A DNA stretch of 64,000 nt from Tardiphaga alba (GCF_018279705.1 NZ_CP036498.1:4729001-4793000), one strand, 5' to 3'. Shown: positions 29,882 through 40,210, counted from the stretch's first letter. Program-made: numbers and translations. Notes: generated by a model from the letters alone, not told the origin.

Positions 29882-31375
29882 TCAAAACCGCGGAATATCG
29901 GGAAATGCCAGCTTCCCGCCATGCACATGCACGCGGCCAAGTTCGGCGCAGCGATGCAAAGTCGGAAACACCTTGCCGGGGTTGAGCAGCCCCTGCGCAT
30001 CGAAAGCACATTTGATGCGCTGCTGCTGGTTGAGGTCGATCTCGTTGAACATCTCGGGCATCAGGTCGCGCTTCTCGATACCGACGCCATGTTCGCCGGT
30101 GAGTACGCCGCCGACTTCGACGCAGAGACGCAGAATATCGGCGCCGAAGGCTTCGGCTTTCTCCATCTCGTCCTCCTTGTTCGCATCATAGAGGATGAGC
30201 GGATGCAGGTTGCCGTCGCCGGCATGGAAGACATTGGCGACGCCGAGCCCGTATTTGGCCGACATCTCCTTCATCCGCCGCAGCACCAGCGGCAGCGCGG
30301 CGCGCGGGATCGTGCCGTCCATGCAGAGATAGTCCGGCGAGATACGGCCCACCGCGGGGAATGCCGCCTTGCGACCGGACCAGAACAGCAGCCGCTGCTG
30401 CTCGGACTCCGAAATCTGGCACGTGGTCGAGCCGCATTTGAACGCGATCGCCTCGACGCGCTTGATGAGTTCGTCCACTTCGACGGCGGGACCATCGAGC
30501 TCGACGATCAGTAGCGCATCCACATCGAGCGGATAGCCGGCATGGACAAAAGCTTCGGCGGCGTGAATGGCCGGGCGGTCCATCATTTCCATGCCGCCGG
30601 GAATGATGCCGGCGCCGATCACATCGGCCACACACTGGCCGGCGGCTTCCACTTCGGCAAAGCCGATCATCAAAGCCCGCGCCGTTTCCGGCTTCTGCAG
30701 AATGCGCACAGTCACTTCGGTGACCACGCCGAGCAAACCTTCGGATCCGGTGATGATGCCGAGCAGGTCGTAGCCCGATGGCTCCGCGGTCTTGCCGCCG
30801 ATGCGGACCACCTCGCCATTCATCAACACGATCTCGCAACCCAGCAGATTGTTGGTGGTCATGCCGTATTTGAGGCTGTGCACGCCGCCGGAATTCTCCG
30901 CGACATTGCCGCCGATGGAGCAGGCAATCTGCGATGACGGATCGGGTGCGTAATAGAAGCCCGCATGCGCCACGGCCTGGCTGATGGCGAGATTGGTGAC
31001 GCCGGGCTCGACGACGACCGCGCGGTTGTCGAAATCGATCTCGCGCACGCGCTTGAACTTGCCGAGGCCAAGCAACACCGCATCGGCGAGCGGCAATGCG
31101 CCGCCGGACAGCGATGTGCCCGAACCACGCGGCACGACCTTGATGCCGTTGTCATGGCAATATTTCAGGACCTTCGAGACCTGCTCGGTCGTATCCGGCA
31201 ACACCACCACCATCGGCGGCTGCCGATAGGCGGTGAAGCCATCGGATTCATACGGGAGCATTTCGGCAGCGCTGGAGATCACACCCTCTCCCGGCACCAG
31301 CTTTCGCAAGGCCGCGATGATGGCATCGCGCTTGGCCAGCACGGCTTCATCTTTCGCCGGCATCATGATTGTCAT
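29882..31375 (-). CDS. glcD: Glycolate oxidase catalytic subunit
   Basis: 497-residue FAD enzyme that oxidises glycolate to glyoxylate together with GlcE and GlcF. Motifs: VVPRGSGTSLSGGALPLADAVLLGL and SIGGNVAENSGGVHSLKYGMTTNNLLG (FAD binding). The substrate-domain VFHAGDGNLHPLILYD carries the conserved His, and GVLTGEHGVGIEKRDLM closes the family C-terminal block. The ATG at 31375 begins MTIMMPAKDE. First gene of glcDEF; it is divergent from the cytochrome c gene, so the promoter lies in 31376-31560. Confidence 0.95.
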   Translation of the reverse strand: MTIMMPAKDEAVLAKRDAIIAALRKLVPGEGVISSAAEMLPYESDGFTAYRQPPMVVVLPDTTEQVSKVLKYCHDNGIKVVPRGSGTSLSGGALPLADAVLLGLGKFKRVREIDFDNRAVVVEPGVTNLAISQAVAHAGFYYAPDPSSQIACSIGGNVAENSGGVHSLKYGMTTNNLLGCEIVLMNGEVVRIGGKTAEPSGYDLLGIITGSEGLLGVVTEVTVRILQKPETARALMIGFAEVEAAGQCVADVIGAGIIPGGMEMMDRPAIHAAEAFVHAGYPLDVDALLIVELDGPAVEVDELIKRVEAIAFKCGSTTCQISESEQQRLLFWSGRKAAFPAVGRISPDYLCMDGTIPRAALPLVLRRMKEMSAKYGLGVANVFHAGDGNLHPLILYDANKEDEMEKAEAFGADILRLCVEVGGVLTGEHGVGIEKRDLMPEMFNEIDLNQQQRIKCAFDAQGLLNPGKVFPTLHRCAELGRVHVHGGKLAFPDIPRF

Positions 31376-31560
31376 TGAAGCGTTTCCCTTTCGCAACCGC
31401 GATATGAAACCGCTGCATGCTTTCAGCGGAATCAATCACGTCCGCGTCGCTTTGAACAGATAACGAAAGCATGAAGCCGAGGCCTTATGGTACCCGCTTG
31501 TGCTTGCTGCGACCTGTGTGCGAACATTCAATCCGGAAAGCCAACCATGAAGAGCCATCC

Positions 31561-31953
31561 ATGAATAAAGTGACCTTCGCCGCGACCCTCGTGCTTGCGG
31601 CCTCGACCCTCCCGTCACTCGCGTTCGCGCAGGACGTCGCCGCCGGAAAATCCTCGTTCAACAAATGCCTGGCCTGCCACGCTGTCGGCGAAGGCGCGAA
31701 GAACAAGGTCGGCCCGGAGCTGAACGGGCTGAACGGCCGCAAGTCAGGCAGCGTTGCCGGCTATTCCTATTCAGACGCCAACAAGAATTCCGGCCTCACC
31801 TGGGATGAAGCGACGTTCAAGGATTACATCAAGGACCCGAAGGCGAAGATCCCCGGCACCAAGATGGCCTTTGCGGGAATCAAGAAGGAAACCGAGATCA
31901 ACGATCTCTGGGCGTTCCTCGCGCAATATACTGCAGACGGCAAGATCAAGTAA
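31561..31953 (+). CDS. Class I soluble cytochrome c (c2/c550-like)
   Basis: 130 residues. Signal peptide MNKVTFAATLVLAASTLPSLAFAQ, then one haem-binding CLACH at 36-40. The second axial ligand is Met in GTKMAFAGI (about 102). GPELNGLNGRKSGSVAGYSYSDA is the usual mitochondrial-type c2 block. It carries electrons in the periplasm. It stands divergent from glcD, which may or may not mean a functional link. Confidence 0.93.
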   Translation: MNKVTFAATLVLAASTLPSLAFAQDVAAGKSSFNKCLACHAVGEGAKNKVGPELNGLNGRKSGSVAGYSYSDANKNSGLTWDEATFKDYIKDPKAKIPGTKMAFAGIKKETEINDLWAFLAQYTADGKIK

Positions 31954-32021
31954 GGCATCAGCGCTGTCCCGGCGTGCCGCAGGTCATTGACGCTGCCGCG
32001 CGAGCCGGGACACGAGGCCCT

Positions 32022-32695
32022 TTAAACAGGCGCCGCCATCTTGGTCGGCAACACCGCCTGCACCACCAGGCCGCGCGCACGGGCATCCATGACGCCAACG
32101 GCGCGAAGCGCCAGCAGCGTGACCGTCTGGACGGCATCGCGCAGTTTCACGGCATCATCGAAATTGTCCGGCGCCATCGGACCGACCAGAGCCTCATGCA
32201 GCGCGCCGAGCAAGGCCGCCGCTGCCAGAGCCGTATCCTGCGCCGGCAAATGACCGGCACGGATCGCCGCATCGATGCGGGTTTCGATCTCGCCGGCGAT
32301 CTCGCGGCGACTGGTGAGTCGGGATTCAGTGACATCCACCTCGACCGGCTCGGCGAGAATGCCCCAAGCGAGTTTACGGTTCGAGACGACATGGACGGCA
32401 ACCGTGGTGACGGCTGCAGCGAGAGCGGAGGACGGCCCGGGCGCCGCATCGGCCGCACGGCGAATGGCCGCCAATTCATCACGCGACACATCCGCGATCA
32501 ATTCGGAGATCAGATCCGCCTTGGAGGGGAAATAGCGATAGACGGTGCCTGCCGCGACATTGGCGCGAACGGCCACCGGCGCGATCTGCACCGCCGCCAT
32601 CCCCCATCCGCACAAGTGTCGCGCGCCGCGGCCAGAATGGCGTTGCGCCGTGCCGCAAGTCGCTTCACGACCTGCTGGGTTCGTCGATAGACCAT
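32022..32695 (-). CDS. TetR-family regulator, frameshifted
   Basis: The N-terminal HTH begins MVYRRTQQVVKRLAARRNAILAAARD. The frame is lost at the five-C run 32601-32605. With one base added it reads ADGGMAAVQIAPVAVRANVAAGTVYRYFPSKADLISEL, the standard TetR recognition helix and TVYRYFPSK motif, for 224 residues ending KMAAPV. The C-terminal ligand domain gives no clue to the effector. It lies 170 bases downstream of azlCD on the same strand, so it may control that pair; this is inference. Confidence 0.82.
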
Positions 32696-32867
32696 GAGCT
32701 TATCCCGCGTCCGCCGTTCCTGGCGCCTGACCGGCGACCAAGGAAAATGCGTGGGTTCAAGGTTTTGCGCGGTTCGACAGTCGCCCCGCCAGAAGAGATG
32801 AACACCAGTTCCTACTCTTTGACAAGGCATTTTGCGCATAACGGGATTCACTTTTTCGGGCAGGTCG

Positions 32868-33185
32868 TTAGCCCCCAAACCCCAGTGCCCGGGCAGCTGC
32901 CGCGACCGCCATTCCCGTGATCACAGCGATGAAGTCGTTACGGCGGATGATGGTGACAGCCATGGCGGCGGCAATGGCAAAAATCACCACGGGACCGCCA
33001 TTCACGGCCACCGGCAACGCGGCGGCGACGATGATCGAGCCCGGCAGCGCATCCAGCATCCGGCGGACGCGGGGCGTGACATTCACATAGCCCATCAGCC
33101 AGTAGCCGCCGAGGCGGGACGCCACCGTGACGGCCGTCATCACGGCGAAAGCCAGCATCACGTCGCTGCGCAAAAAGTCAGTCAT
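32868..33185 (-). CDS. azlD: Branched-chain amino acid exporter small subunit AzlD
   Basis: 105-residue membrane protein with three to four hydrophobic helices: MLAFAVMTAVTVASRLGGYW, RRMLDALPGSIIVAAALPVAV, VVIFAIAAAMAVTIIRRNDF. This is the AzlD/YgaH pattern. The ATG overlaps the azlC stop as ATGA. It forms the exporter together with AzlC in the inner membrane. Another open frame through this region is antisense or out of frame. Confidence 0.88.
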   Translation of the reverse strand: MTDFLRSDVMLAFAVMTAVTVASRLGGYWLMGYVNVTPRVRRMLDALPGSIIVAAALPVAVNGGPVVIFAIAAAMAVTIIRRNDFIAVITGMAVAAAARALGFGG

Positions 33186-33922
33186 GCCGCAGCTCCCGCC
33201 TTTTCGGGCTCGTCCATGAAGCCGGCGCTCAATGCCCCCGACAGCGCGCCGGCGATGATGAACCACCAGCCGGCTACCAGCCAGTGAACGAGGAGCGCAA
33301 CGACGCCGGAGACCACCCAGGGGATGGCGCGGCGCGGCCCCTTCCAGGCCGGCACGAGCATGGCGGCATAGAAGGCCGGCATAACCAGATCGACGCCGTA
33401 TTTCTTGGGATCGGTGAGTTGCTCCGCCAGCAGGAAGCCCGGGATCGCCGCCACCAGCCAGACCAGATACAGCACGATGCCGCCGCCGACATAAAACATG
33501 GCATCGGCGCCGCCGCGATCGCGATAGCGCATGGCCGCGAGCCAGCCGCCATCGGTCACCAGCAGCATGGAGGAATAGGCCTGCCATGCGGGCAGCGTCC
33601 CGAACCATGGCCGCAGCGTCGCGCTCATCAGCATGAAGCGGATGTTGACGGTCAGCGTCAGCAGCGCGAGCGTCGCGATGGTGCCGGGCGTCAGCACCTC
33701 CGGCCAGGATTGCACGGCCACGAATTGTGACAACCCGCCATAGACCGTGCCCATCATGACCACGACTTCGGCCAGCGAAAAACTCTTCTGGGCGCAGAGC
33801 GCACCGAAGGCCATGCCGAAAGCCAGCGTGCCGGGCAGCATCGGCCCGATGGCGACAATGCCGGGCACGATGGCGGCGCGCGACCAGTAAGCCGGCGCCT
33901 TGGGGATGTGAGTGTTGTGCAT
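33182..33922 (-). CDS. azlC: Branched-chain amino acid exporter large subunit AzlC
   Basis: 246 residues. AzlC/YgaZ features: IVAIGPMLPGTLAFGMAFGALCAQKSFSLAEVVVMMGTVYGGLSQFVAVQSW and TLTVNIRFMLMSATLRPWFGTLPAWQAY. Several membrane helices. It exports branched-chain or related amino acids with AzlD. The ATG at 33922 is the best-fitting start; in-frame ATGs up to 33961 are possible. Confidence 0.88.
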   Translation of the reverse strand: MHNTHIPKAPAYWSRAAIVPGIVAIGPMLPGTLAFGMAFGALCAQKSFSLAEVVVMMGTVYGGLSQFVAVQSWPEVLTPGTIATLALLTLTVNIRFMLMSATLRPWFGTLPAWQAYSSMLLVTDGGWLAAMRYRDRGGADAMFYVGGGIVLYLVWLVAAIPGFLLAEQLTDPKKYGVDLVMPAFYAAMLVPAWKGPRRAIPWVVSGVVALLVHWLVAGWWFIIAGALSGALSAGFMDEPEKAGAAA

Positions 33923-34059
33923 GGACGATCCGTGTGACGCCAGCATGGGTGCTGGCATCACAGGATCAGGTCAAGCCACGCCGCCTCATGAGCGCCATGC
34001 AGCGGCATATGAGACGAAAGGCGAAGCACTTCTGTTCATGGCAGCGAACCAGCTGCCTG

Positions 34060-34182
34060 CCGTCATTGCGAGGAGCACTTGCGACGAAGCAATCCAGTTC
34101 TTTCCGACTTAGTGGCTTGTGGATTGCTTCGTCGCTTCGCCAAAGGGAAAGCCGACGGCTTTCCCTGACCTCGCAATGACGA
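34060..34182. repeat. Palindromic repeat, family B copy 1
   Basis: GTCATTGCGAGGAGC ... CGACGAAGCAATCCAG on the left and GGATTGCTTCGTCGCTTCGC ... CCTGACCTCGCAATGAC on the right, with an internal AAAGCCGACGGCTTT hairpin. The second copy is at 40091-40194. It lies after the nrdB stop. Confidence 0.75.
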
Positions 34183-34209
34183 GCTTGTGGGCCAGCTCAA
34201 TCCGAACGC

Positions 34210-35334
34210 CTAGTCCCAGCTGAGCGCGCCGCCGTTCTGATATTCGATCACGCGGGTCTCGAAGAAGTTCTTCTCCTTCTTCAGGTCCATCGCTTCCGAC
34301 ATCCACGGGAAGGGATTTTCCGTCTCCGCGAACACCGGCGCGAGGCCGAGTTGGGCGCAGCGGCGATTGGCGATGAAGTGCATATAAGTCTCGCACAGCG
34401 CCGCATTCAGCCCGAGGAAGCCGCGCGGCATGGTGTCCCGGCCATAAGCAGCTTCAAGCTCCGCGGCTTCGCGGATCATGTTGCGGATCTCGTCCTGGAA
34501 TTGCTTGGTCCAGAGATGCGGGTTCTCGATCTTGATCTGGTTGATGACGTCGATGCCGAAATTCAGGTGAATCGATTCATCGCGCAGGATGTATTGATAC
34601 TGCTCGGCGATTCCCACCATCTTGTTGCGGCGGCCGAGCGACAGGATCTGCGCGAAACCGGTATAGAACCACATGCCTTCGAAGATCACATAGAAGGCCA
34701 CGAGATCGCGGACGAATGCCTGGTCGTTTTCGGGCGTTCCGGTCTTGAAGTCGGGATCGTCGAGATGCTGGGTGTGCTTGAGCGCCCATGCCGCCTTGTC
34801 GGTGATCGACGGCACCTCGCGATACATGTTGAACAGCTCGCCCTCGTCGAGACCGAGGCTTTCGACGATGTATTGGAACGTGTGCGTGTGCACCGCCTCC
34901 TCGAAGGCCTGGCGCAGCAGATACTGCCGGCATTCGGGATTGGTGAGGTGGCGATAGATCGCCAGCACGATGTTGTTGGCGACCAGCGACTCCGATGCGG
35001 CGAAGAAACCCAGATTGCGCTTGATGGCGCGGCGCTCGTCCTCGGTGAGGCCGTCACGCGACTTCCACAGCGCGATGTCGGCCTGCATGGAGACTTCGGT
35101 GGGCATCCAGTGATTGTTGCAGCCCGCGAGATACTTCTCCCACGCCCATTTGTATTTCAGCGGCAGCAGCTGATTGACGTCGGCGCGGCAGTTGATCATC
35201 CGCTTTTCATCGACGGAGACGCGGCCGCCGGAACGGTCGATCTCGCCGAGACCGGTGGCGTCGGTGGGCGCTTCAGGGAGCGGAATGAATGCGGGAGCCT
35301 TGGGGGCGGAGGAGGTGTCGGACCAGTCGAGCAT
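34210..35334 (-). CDS. nrdB: Class I ribonucleoside-diphosphate reductase, small (radical) subunit
   Basis: 374 residues. Metal-site residues are visible in [25 protein letters not shown] (Glu, His), [19 protein letters not shown] helix ([18 protein letters not shown]) and [11 protein letters not shown] (Glu, His). It holds the diiron/tyrosyl radical used by NrdA to make deoxyribonucleotides. Second gene of nrdAB; the 133-base gap contains a palindromic repeat. Under the upstream cobalamin riboswitch by operon structure. Confidence 0.95.
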   Translation of the reverse strand: MLDWSDTSSAPKAPAFIPLPEAPTDATGLGEIDRSGGRVSVDEKRMINCRADVNQLLPLKYKWAWEKYLAGCNNHWMPTEVSMQADIALWKSRDGLTEDERRAIKRNLGFFAASESLVANNIVLAIYRHLTNPECRQYLLRQAFEEAVHTHTFQYIVESLGLDEGELFNMYREVPSITDKAAWALKHTQHLDDPDFKTGTPENDQAFVRDLVAFYVIFEGMWFYTGFAQILSLGRRNKMVGIAEQYQYILRDESIHLNFGIDVINQIKIENPHLWTKQFQDEIRNMIREAAELEAAYGRDTMPRGFLGLNAALCETYMHFIANRRCAQLGLAPVFAETENPFPWMSEAMDLKKEKNFFETRVIEYQNGGALSWD

Positions 35335-35365
35335 GGGGTGTTCTTTCTAAGGATCTAAAGCTCCG

Positions 35366-35452
35366 TCATGGCCGGGCTTGTCCCGGCCATCCACGCCTTC
35401 GCTTGCGACTAAGGCGTGGATACCCGGCATTCGCCGGGCATGACGGCTGTGA
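35366..35452. repeat. Palindromic repeat, family E, inside the nrdA-nrdB gap
   Basis: ATGGCCGGGCTTGTCCCGGCCAT hairpin, then CCACGCCTTCG ... AAGGCGTGG, then CCCGGCATTCGCCGGGCATGACGG. This three-hairpin unit is a known kind of intergenic repeat in Bradyrhizobium relatives. Single copy in this window. Confidence 0.7.
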
Positions 35453-35467
35453 GAGACGGCGTTGCCC

Positions 35468-38379
35468 TTACTGGCACGCCTCGCATTCGGGATTGTCGAT
35501 CGAGCACGCCATCACGGTGGACAGATCCGGCGCGGTGAGGTCTGACGACTTCACCAGGATTGGCGCAGCCGACACGCCTGTCGCGGAAACCGCATTGAGC
35601 TTGCCGTCGGTGCCCTTCAGCGTGGACTTCTCCACATGGGTCGCGCTGCGCGAGCGCAGGTAATAGGTCGTCTTCAGACCCTTGGTCCACGCCATGCGAT
35701 AGAGCTGATCCAGCTTCTTGCCCGACGGATTGGCGATGTAGAGATTGAGCGACTGCGCCTGATCGATCCACTTCTGGCGACGTGCCGCGGCCTCGATCAG
35801 CCAGGCGCTATCGATCTCGAACGAGGTCGCATAAAGCGCCTTCAAATCGCTCGGCACGCGGTCGATGGCTCCGACACTGCCGTCGAAATATTTGAGGTCC
35901 GAGACCATCACCTCGTCCCACAGCCCGCGCTTCTTGAGATCGCGCACCAGGAACGCGTTCACCACGGTGAAATCGCCCGACATGTTCGATTTCACATAGA
36001 GATTCTGATAGGCCGGCTCGATCGACTGCGCGACGCCGCAGATATTGGAGATCGTCGCCGTCGGCGCGATCGCCATCACATTGGAATTGCGCATGCCGGT
36101 GGTCTTCACGCGCTCGCGCAGGCTGGCCCAGTCAAGCGTCTGCGAGCGATCCATGTCGAGACCGCCGCGGGCTTCCGCCACCAGTTCGATGGAATCGATC
36201 GGCAGGATGCCGCGGCTCCACAGCGACCCGTCATAGGACGGATAGCGCCCGCGTTCAGCGGCGAGATCCACCGAAGCCGAGATGGCGTGATAGGCGATCG
36301 CCTCCATGCTGAGATCAGCGAATTCAACGGCGGCGTCCGATGCCATCGCGAGACCGAGCGTATGCAGTGCGTCCTGATGGCCCATCAGGCCCAGACCGAC
36401 CGGACGATGCTTGAGATTGGAACGACGCGCTTCCGGAATGGTGTAGAAATTGATGTCGATGACATTGTCGAGCATGCGCATCGCTGTCGTCACGGTGCGC
36501 TGCAGGCGGGCATGATCAATGCCCTGCTCCGTCACGTGATGCAGCAGATTGACCGAGCCGAGATTGCAGACGGCGACCTCATCATCCGACGTGTTCAGCG
36601 TGATCTCGGTGCAGAGATTCGACGAATGAATCACGCCGGCATGCTGCTGCGGCGAACGCAGATTGCAGGGGTCCTTGAAGGTGATCCAGGGATGGCCGGT
36701 CTCGAACACCATGGTGAGCATGCGCCGCCACAGATCGGTGGCACGCACCGTCTTGAACACGCGCATCTCGCCGCGCGCCGCCTTCGCCTCATAGGCGGCG
36801 TAGCGCTCGGCAAACGGCTTGCCATAGAGATCGTGCAGGTCCGGTGTCTCGTCCGGCGAAAACAGCGTCCATTCGCCATCTTGTTCGACGCGCTGCATGA
36901 ACAGGTCCGGCACCCAGTTGGCCGTGTTCATGTCGTGGGTGCGGCGGCGATCGTCGCCGGTGTTCTTGCGGAGGTCGAGGAATTCCTCGATGTCCACGTG
37001 CCAGGTCTCGAGATAGGCGCAGACCGCGCCCTTGCGCTTACCGCCCTGGTTGACGGCGATGGCGGTGTCGTTCGCGACCTTCAGGAACGGCACGACGCCC
37101 TGGCTCTCGCCATTGGTGCCCTTGATATGCGCGCCCAACCCGCGCACGCGGGTCCAGTCATTGCCGAGGCCGCCGGAATATTTTGCCAGCAGCGCATTAT
37201 CCTTCACGGCTTTGAAGATGCCGTCGAGATCATCGGCCACGGTGGTGAGGAAGCAGGAGGACAGCTGCGGCCGCTGGGTGCCGGCATTGAACAGCGTCGG
37301 CGTCGAGGCCATGAAATCGAAGGACGACAAGAGATTGTAGAATTCGATGGCGCGGGCTTCGCGATCGATCTCGCGCAGCGCGAGGCCCATGGCGACGCGC
37401 ATGAAGAAGGCCTGCGGCAGCTCGATGCGGTTACCCCGACATGCAGGAAATAGCGGTCATACAGCGTCTGCAGACCGAGGAACTGGAACTGCAGATCGCG
37501 TTCCGGCTTCAATGCAGCGGCGATCTTCTTGAGATCGAAGCGCGCAAGCTCGGGATCGAGCAGTTCGGCTTCGATGCCCGTCTTCACATAAGCGCCGAAA
37601 TACTCCGCATAGCGCGTAGCCATGTCGGCCTGCGAAGCCGAATTTGGCACGCCATGCACATAGGTCAGAACTTCGGTGCGCAGCTTGTCGAGCAGCAGGC
37701 GCGCGCTGACATAGGTGTAGTTCGGTTCCTGCTCCACGAGCGTACGCGCGGCCATGATGCCGGCCAGCGCCAGTTCGTCCAGCGTGATCCCGTCATAGAG
37801 ATTGCGCTTCGTCTCCTCCAGCACCGGCGCTGCATCGACACCATCGAGACCAGCACAGGCTTCGTTGACGATCAGCGCCAGACGCGCGGCATCAAGCGGC
37901 ACACGCGTGCCACTGGCGAGCGTCACATGTAGCGCAGGCACGGCCGGAACAGCGGCTGGCTTCGCGGCGGCTTCCTCGGCACGACGACGGGCACGCTCCT
38001 CGCGATACAGCACATAAGCACGCGCCACCTTGTGGTGCTCGCTGCGCATCAGCGCCAGTTCGACCTGATCCTGCACGTCCTCAATGTGGAAGGTGCGCCC
38101 CTCCCCGATCCGCCGCGTCAGCGCGGCAAAAACCTCGCCGGTCAGCTGCTCGACAGCTTCATGAACGCGGCGAGATGCAGCGGCGGTGTTGCCTTCGACG
38201 GCGAGGAAAGCCTTGGTCATGGCCACCGAAATCTTGCCGGCATCGAAGGGCGACACCGTGCCATTGCGACGGATCACCTGCATGGACGGCTCGCGCGCAG
38301 GCACGACATTCGATTCGGAGGGTTGATGGGCAAGCACGGCATCGTGGCCGTTGGCGAGAGCGTGAGACGTGGAAGGCAT
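35468..38379 (-). CDS. nrdA: Class I ribonucleoside-diphosphate reductase, large subunit, frameshifted
   Basis: The N-terminal ATP-cone ([22 protein letters not shown]) gives allosteric control. The frame breaks at the four-C run 37434-37437. One added base restores [20 protein letters not shown] and one 970-residue protein. The downstream part has [10 protein letters not shown] (active-site Cys), the radical-chain tyrosines in [11 protein letters not shown], and the C-terminal redox pair in NPECEACQ. It reduces NDPs to dNDPs with NrdB. Cell viability makes a true null unlikely unless another reductase exists. A cobalamin riboswitch lies upstream. Confidence 0.88.
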
Positions 38380-38514
38380 CGGCAGGACCCCGTGTGATGC
38401 ATCAAGCTGTGGGGGCTGGGGCCGAAGGTGCGTGCATCACTGCCGGGCGGACGCGCGGCATTGCCTGCAAGCGACCGCTGGGACACCCCGCCCATGGACG
38501 TTTCTGGTGTCACG

Positions 38515-38693
38515 GCAGGTCTCCTGACTCGCAGATCAAGCGTTTGTTTCGGTCTTCCCGGAGCGGTGAGGCCCCAGTGACGTGGTCGAAACAAACTCTC
38601 TGCTTACAGTTGCGGGGGCAGCGCCGGCCTAGCTCCATCAGAGCGCACCGGCTTCCCTATTATCTACCAAGTCTTGCGACAGGGCGGACCATG
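38515..38693 (-). promoter_or_regulatory. Cobalamin riboswitch upstream of nrdAB
   Basis: Read on the minus strand: GATAATAGGGAAGCCGGTGC, then GCCGG, then CTGCCCCCGCAACTGTAAG (38603-38621), and downstream CACTGGGG...CGGGAAG and GAGTCAGGAGACCTGCC. These are the conserved blocks of the adenosylcobalamin aptamer in their normal order. GGTC near 38690 can pair with GACC near 38520 to close P1. It ends about 135 bases before the nrdA start. Expected effect: lower nrdAB expression when B12 is available. No promoter was defined; the rest of the 378-base gap shows nothing else. Confidence 0.92.
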
Positions 38694-38757
38694 ACATCTA
38701 CATTTGGTGTGACCCGCGGCGAAGTGTCAAGCGCGCTGTGAGTTTCCTGAAAAGAAA

Positions 38758-40005
38758 TCAGGCGGGGCTGTTGGTACCGTGGACAACTGCCTGGCCAAGA
38801 ACGGCACCCGCCCGCCCAGCATTGCCGCCAAGGGCGCGATGGACCCGTATGCCCACCATCAGCGCGACCAGCAACGTGGCCCCGAAACCGGTCGGTGCAG
38901 CGCCGAGAAACTGGTAGGCGATGAGCATGACGACGGCGAGACCCAGCAGCGGCAGCTCGTGACGCAGGAAGCCCTCGGACAATCCCACCCGCAGGATGAA
39001 GCCGGCTGCAATCGCCAGCACCATCACGTCATAAAGAAACAGATAAGGCGTCGCGAGCAGTGCGCCGATCGCCAATGCTGCCGCCTTCCACTCGTAGCGC
39101 GCATGGCTGCGCCACAGCCACACCAGCGTCGAAGCAACGATGGCGAGAAGACTCCAATGCAGCGCCCAGGCCAGCGTCTCGCTGCCATCGAAGTAACGCA
39201 CCAGCGCGAAGATGCTCTGCATCTTGCCGAACGGCGCGCGGCCCTCGACAAGGAAGGCCTGCGAGAACATCGGCATCCAGTGGAAAAAGGCCTGCCAGCT
39301 TTCGGTGCCGAAGGCGAGCCACGACACGACCGCGAGCGACACCGTGGTCACACCGGCGCTGATGAAAACGCGCCATTGCGCGGCAGCGATCAGCACCAGC
39401 GGAAACAGCACGCCATATTGCGGCTTGTAGCTGAGCAGACCGAGGCAGATGCCGGCCAGGATCGGCCGCGTCGGCAGCAAGACCAGCGTGCCGCCGATCA
39501 ATGCCGCAGTGAGAAAGCCGTTCTGTCCCACCAGAACATTGGTGAAGACGACAGGGATAGCAGCCGCGGCCAGCAAGCCGAACGGGCGCCCGACGATCGC
39601 GCGCATGACCATGAGATAAGGCACCGCGCTGACCATGGCCCATCCGACAAAAGCCACCGCATAGGGAAATTTCGCAAGCAGGGCCGCGACGAACAGGAAT
39701 GGTGGCGGATAGTGCCAGGCGAAATTGCCGGGATAGCTCTGGCCGAGCACCGCGATTTGCAGCGTCTTCTGGATGTCCCAGTCATAGGCCCATGCGGGAT
39801 GGCCATCGAGCACGAGGCGGCCGGCGGAATAGACATTGATGAAGTCAGTGGGCGCGCCCAGGCCGCTTGGTTCAAAGATCCATCCGCGCCCGAAATACAT
39901 GAAGAAGGACGCGATCTGCAGGATCGCGAGAACGGCGCAGACGATCAGCAGCGCCGGAGGAATTGCTCCGCGCTGGGGCAACGTCATGTTCAAAGGCGTC
40001 GTCAT
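38758..40005 (-). CDS. DUF2029/GT87-like polytopic glycosyltransferase
   Basis: 415 residues, about ten membrane helices. It has the GT87 (DUF2029) features: GLGAPTDFINVYSAGRLVLDGHPAWAYDWD with the Asp of the first loop, FAWHYPPPFLFVAALLAKFPY, and LLSYKPQYGVLFPLVL. Members use polyprenyl-phosphate mannose for cell-envelope glycans in actinobacteria; the donor here is unknown. The ATG at 40005 is chosen, since longer frames run into a repeat. Confidence 0.8.
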   Translation of the reverse strand: MTTPLNMTLPQRGAIPPALLIVCAVLAILQIASFFMYFGRGWIFEPSGLGAPTDFINVYSAGRLVLDGHPAWAYDWDIQKTLQIAVLGQSYPGNFAWHYPPPFLFVAALLAKFPYAVAFVGWAMVSAVPYLMVMRAIVGRPFGLLAAAAIPVVFTNVLVGQNGFLTAALIGGTLVLLPTRPILAGICLGLLSYKPQYGVLFPLVLIAAAQWRVFISAGVTTVSLAVVSWLAFGTESWQAFFHWMPMFSQAFLVEGRAPFGKMQSIFALVRYFDGSETLAWALHWSLLAIVASTLVWLWRSHARYEWKAAALAIGALLATPYLFLYDVMVLAIAAGFILRVGLSEGFLRHELPLLGLAVVMLIAYQFLGAAPTGFGATLLVALMVGIRVHRALGGNAGRAGAVLGQAVVHGTNSPA

Positions 40006-40090
40006 GCGGTTCCCGGCACGGGTGAGGATGCAGGCGACAGTGCCGGGGGAAGTTTGAGGAAGGTTTAAGCCGCAACGCGCAGCCTTCCCG

Positions 40091-40194
40091 CCGTCATTGC
40101 GAGCGCAGCGAAGCAATCCAGAAAGCCAAGAGCTGGATTGCTTCGTCGCTTCGCCAAGGGGAAAGCGAAAGCTTTCCCTGACCTCTCAACGACG
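40091..40194. repeat. Palindromic repeat, family B copy 2
   Basis: GTCATTGCGAGCGCAGCGAAGCAATCCAG ... CTGGATTGCTTCGTCGCTTCGCC, then GAAAGCGAAAGCTTTCCCTGACC. It closely matches 34060-34182. It lies between ftsH and the GT87-like gene. Confidence 0.75.
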
Positions 40195-40210
40195 ACTGGT
40201 TCTGATGCCC

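Noticed and set aside
31954..32021. Possible terminator or RNA gene after the cytochrome c gene
   Set aside because: TGTCCCGGC and GCCGGGACA can pair, but only over a long loop and without a T tract; not convincing.
35636..37453. Long open frame antisense to nrdA
   Set aside because: Low-complexity Arg/His-rich product typical of an antisense shadow of a real gene.
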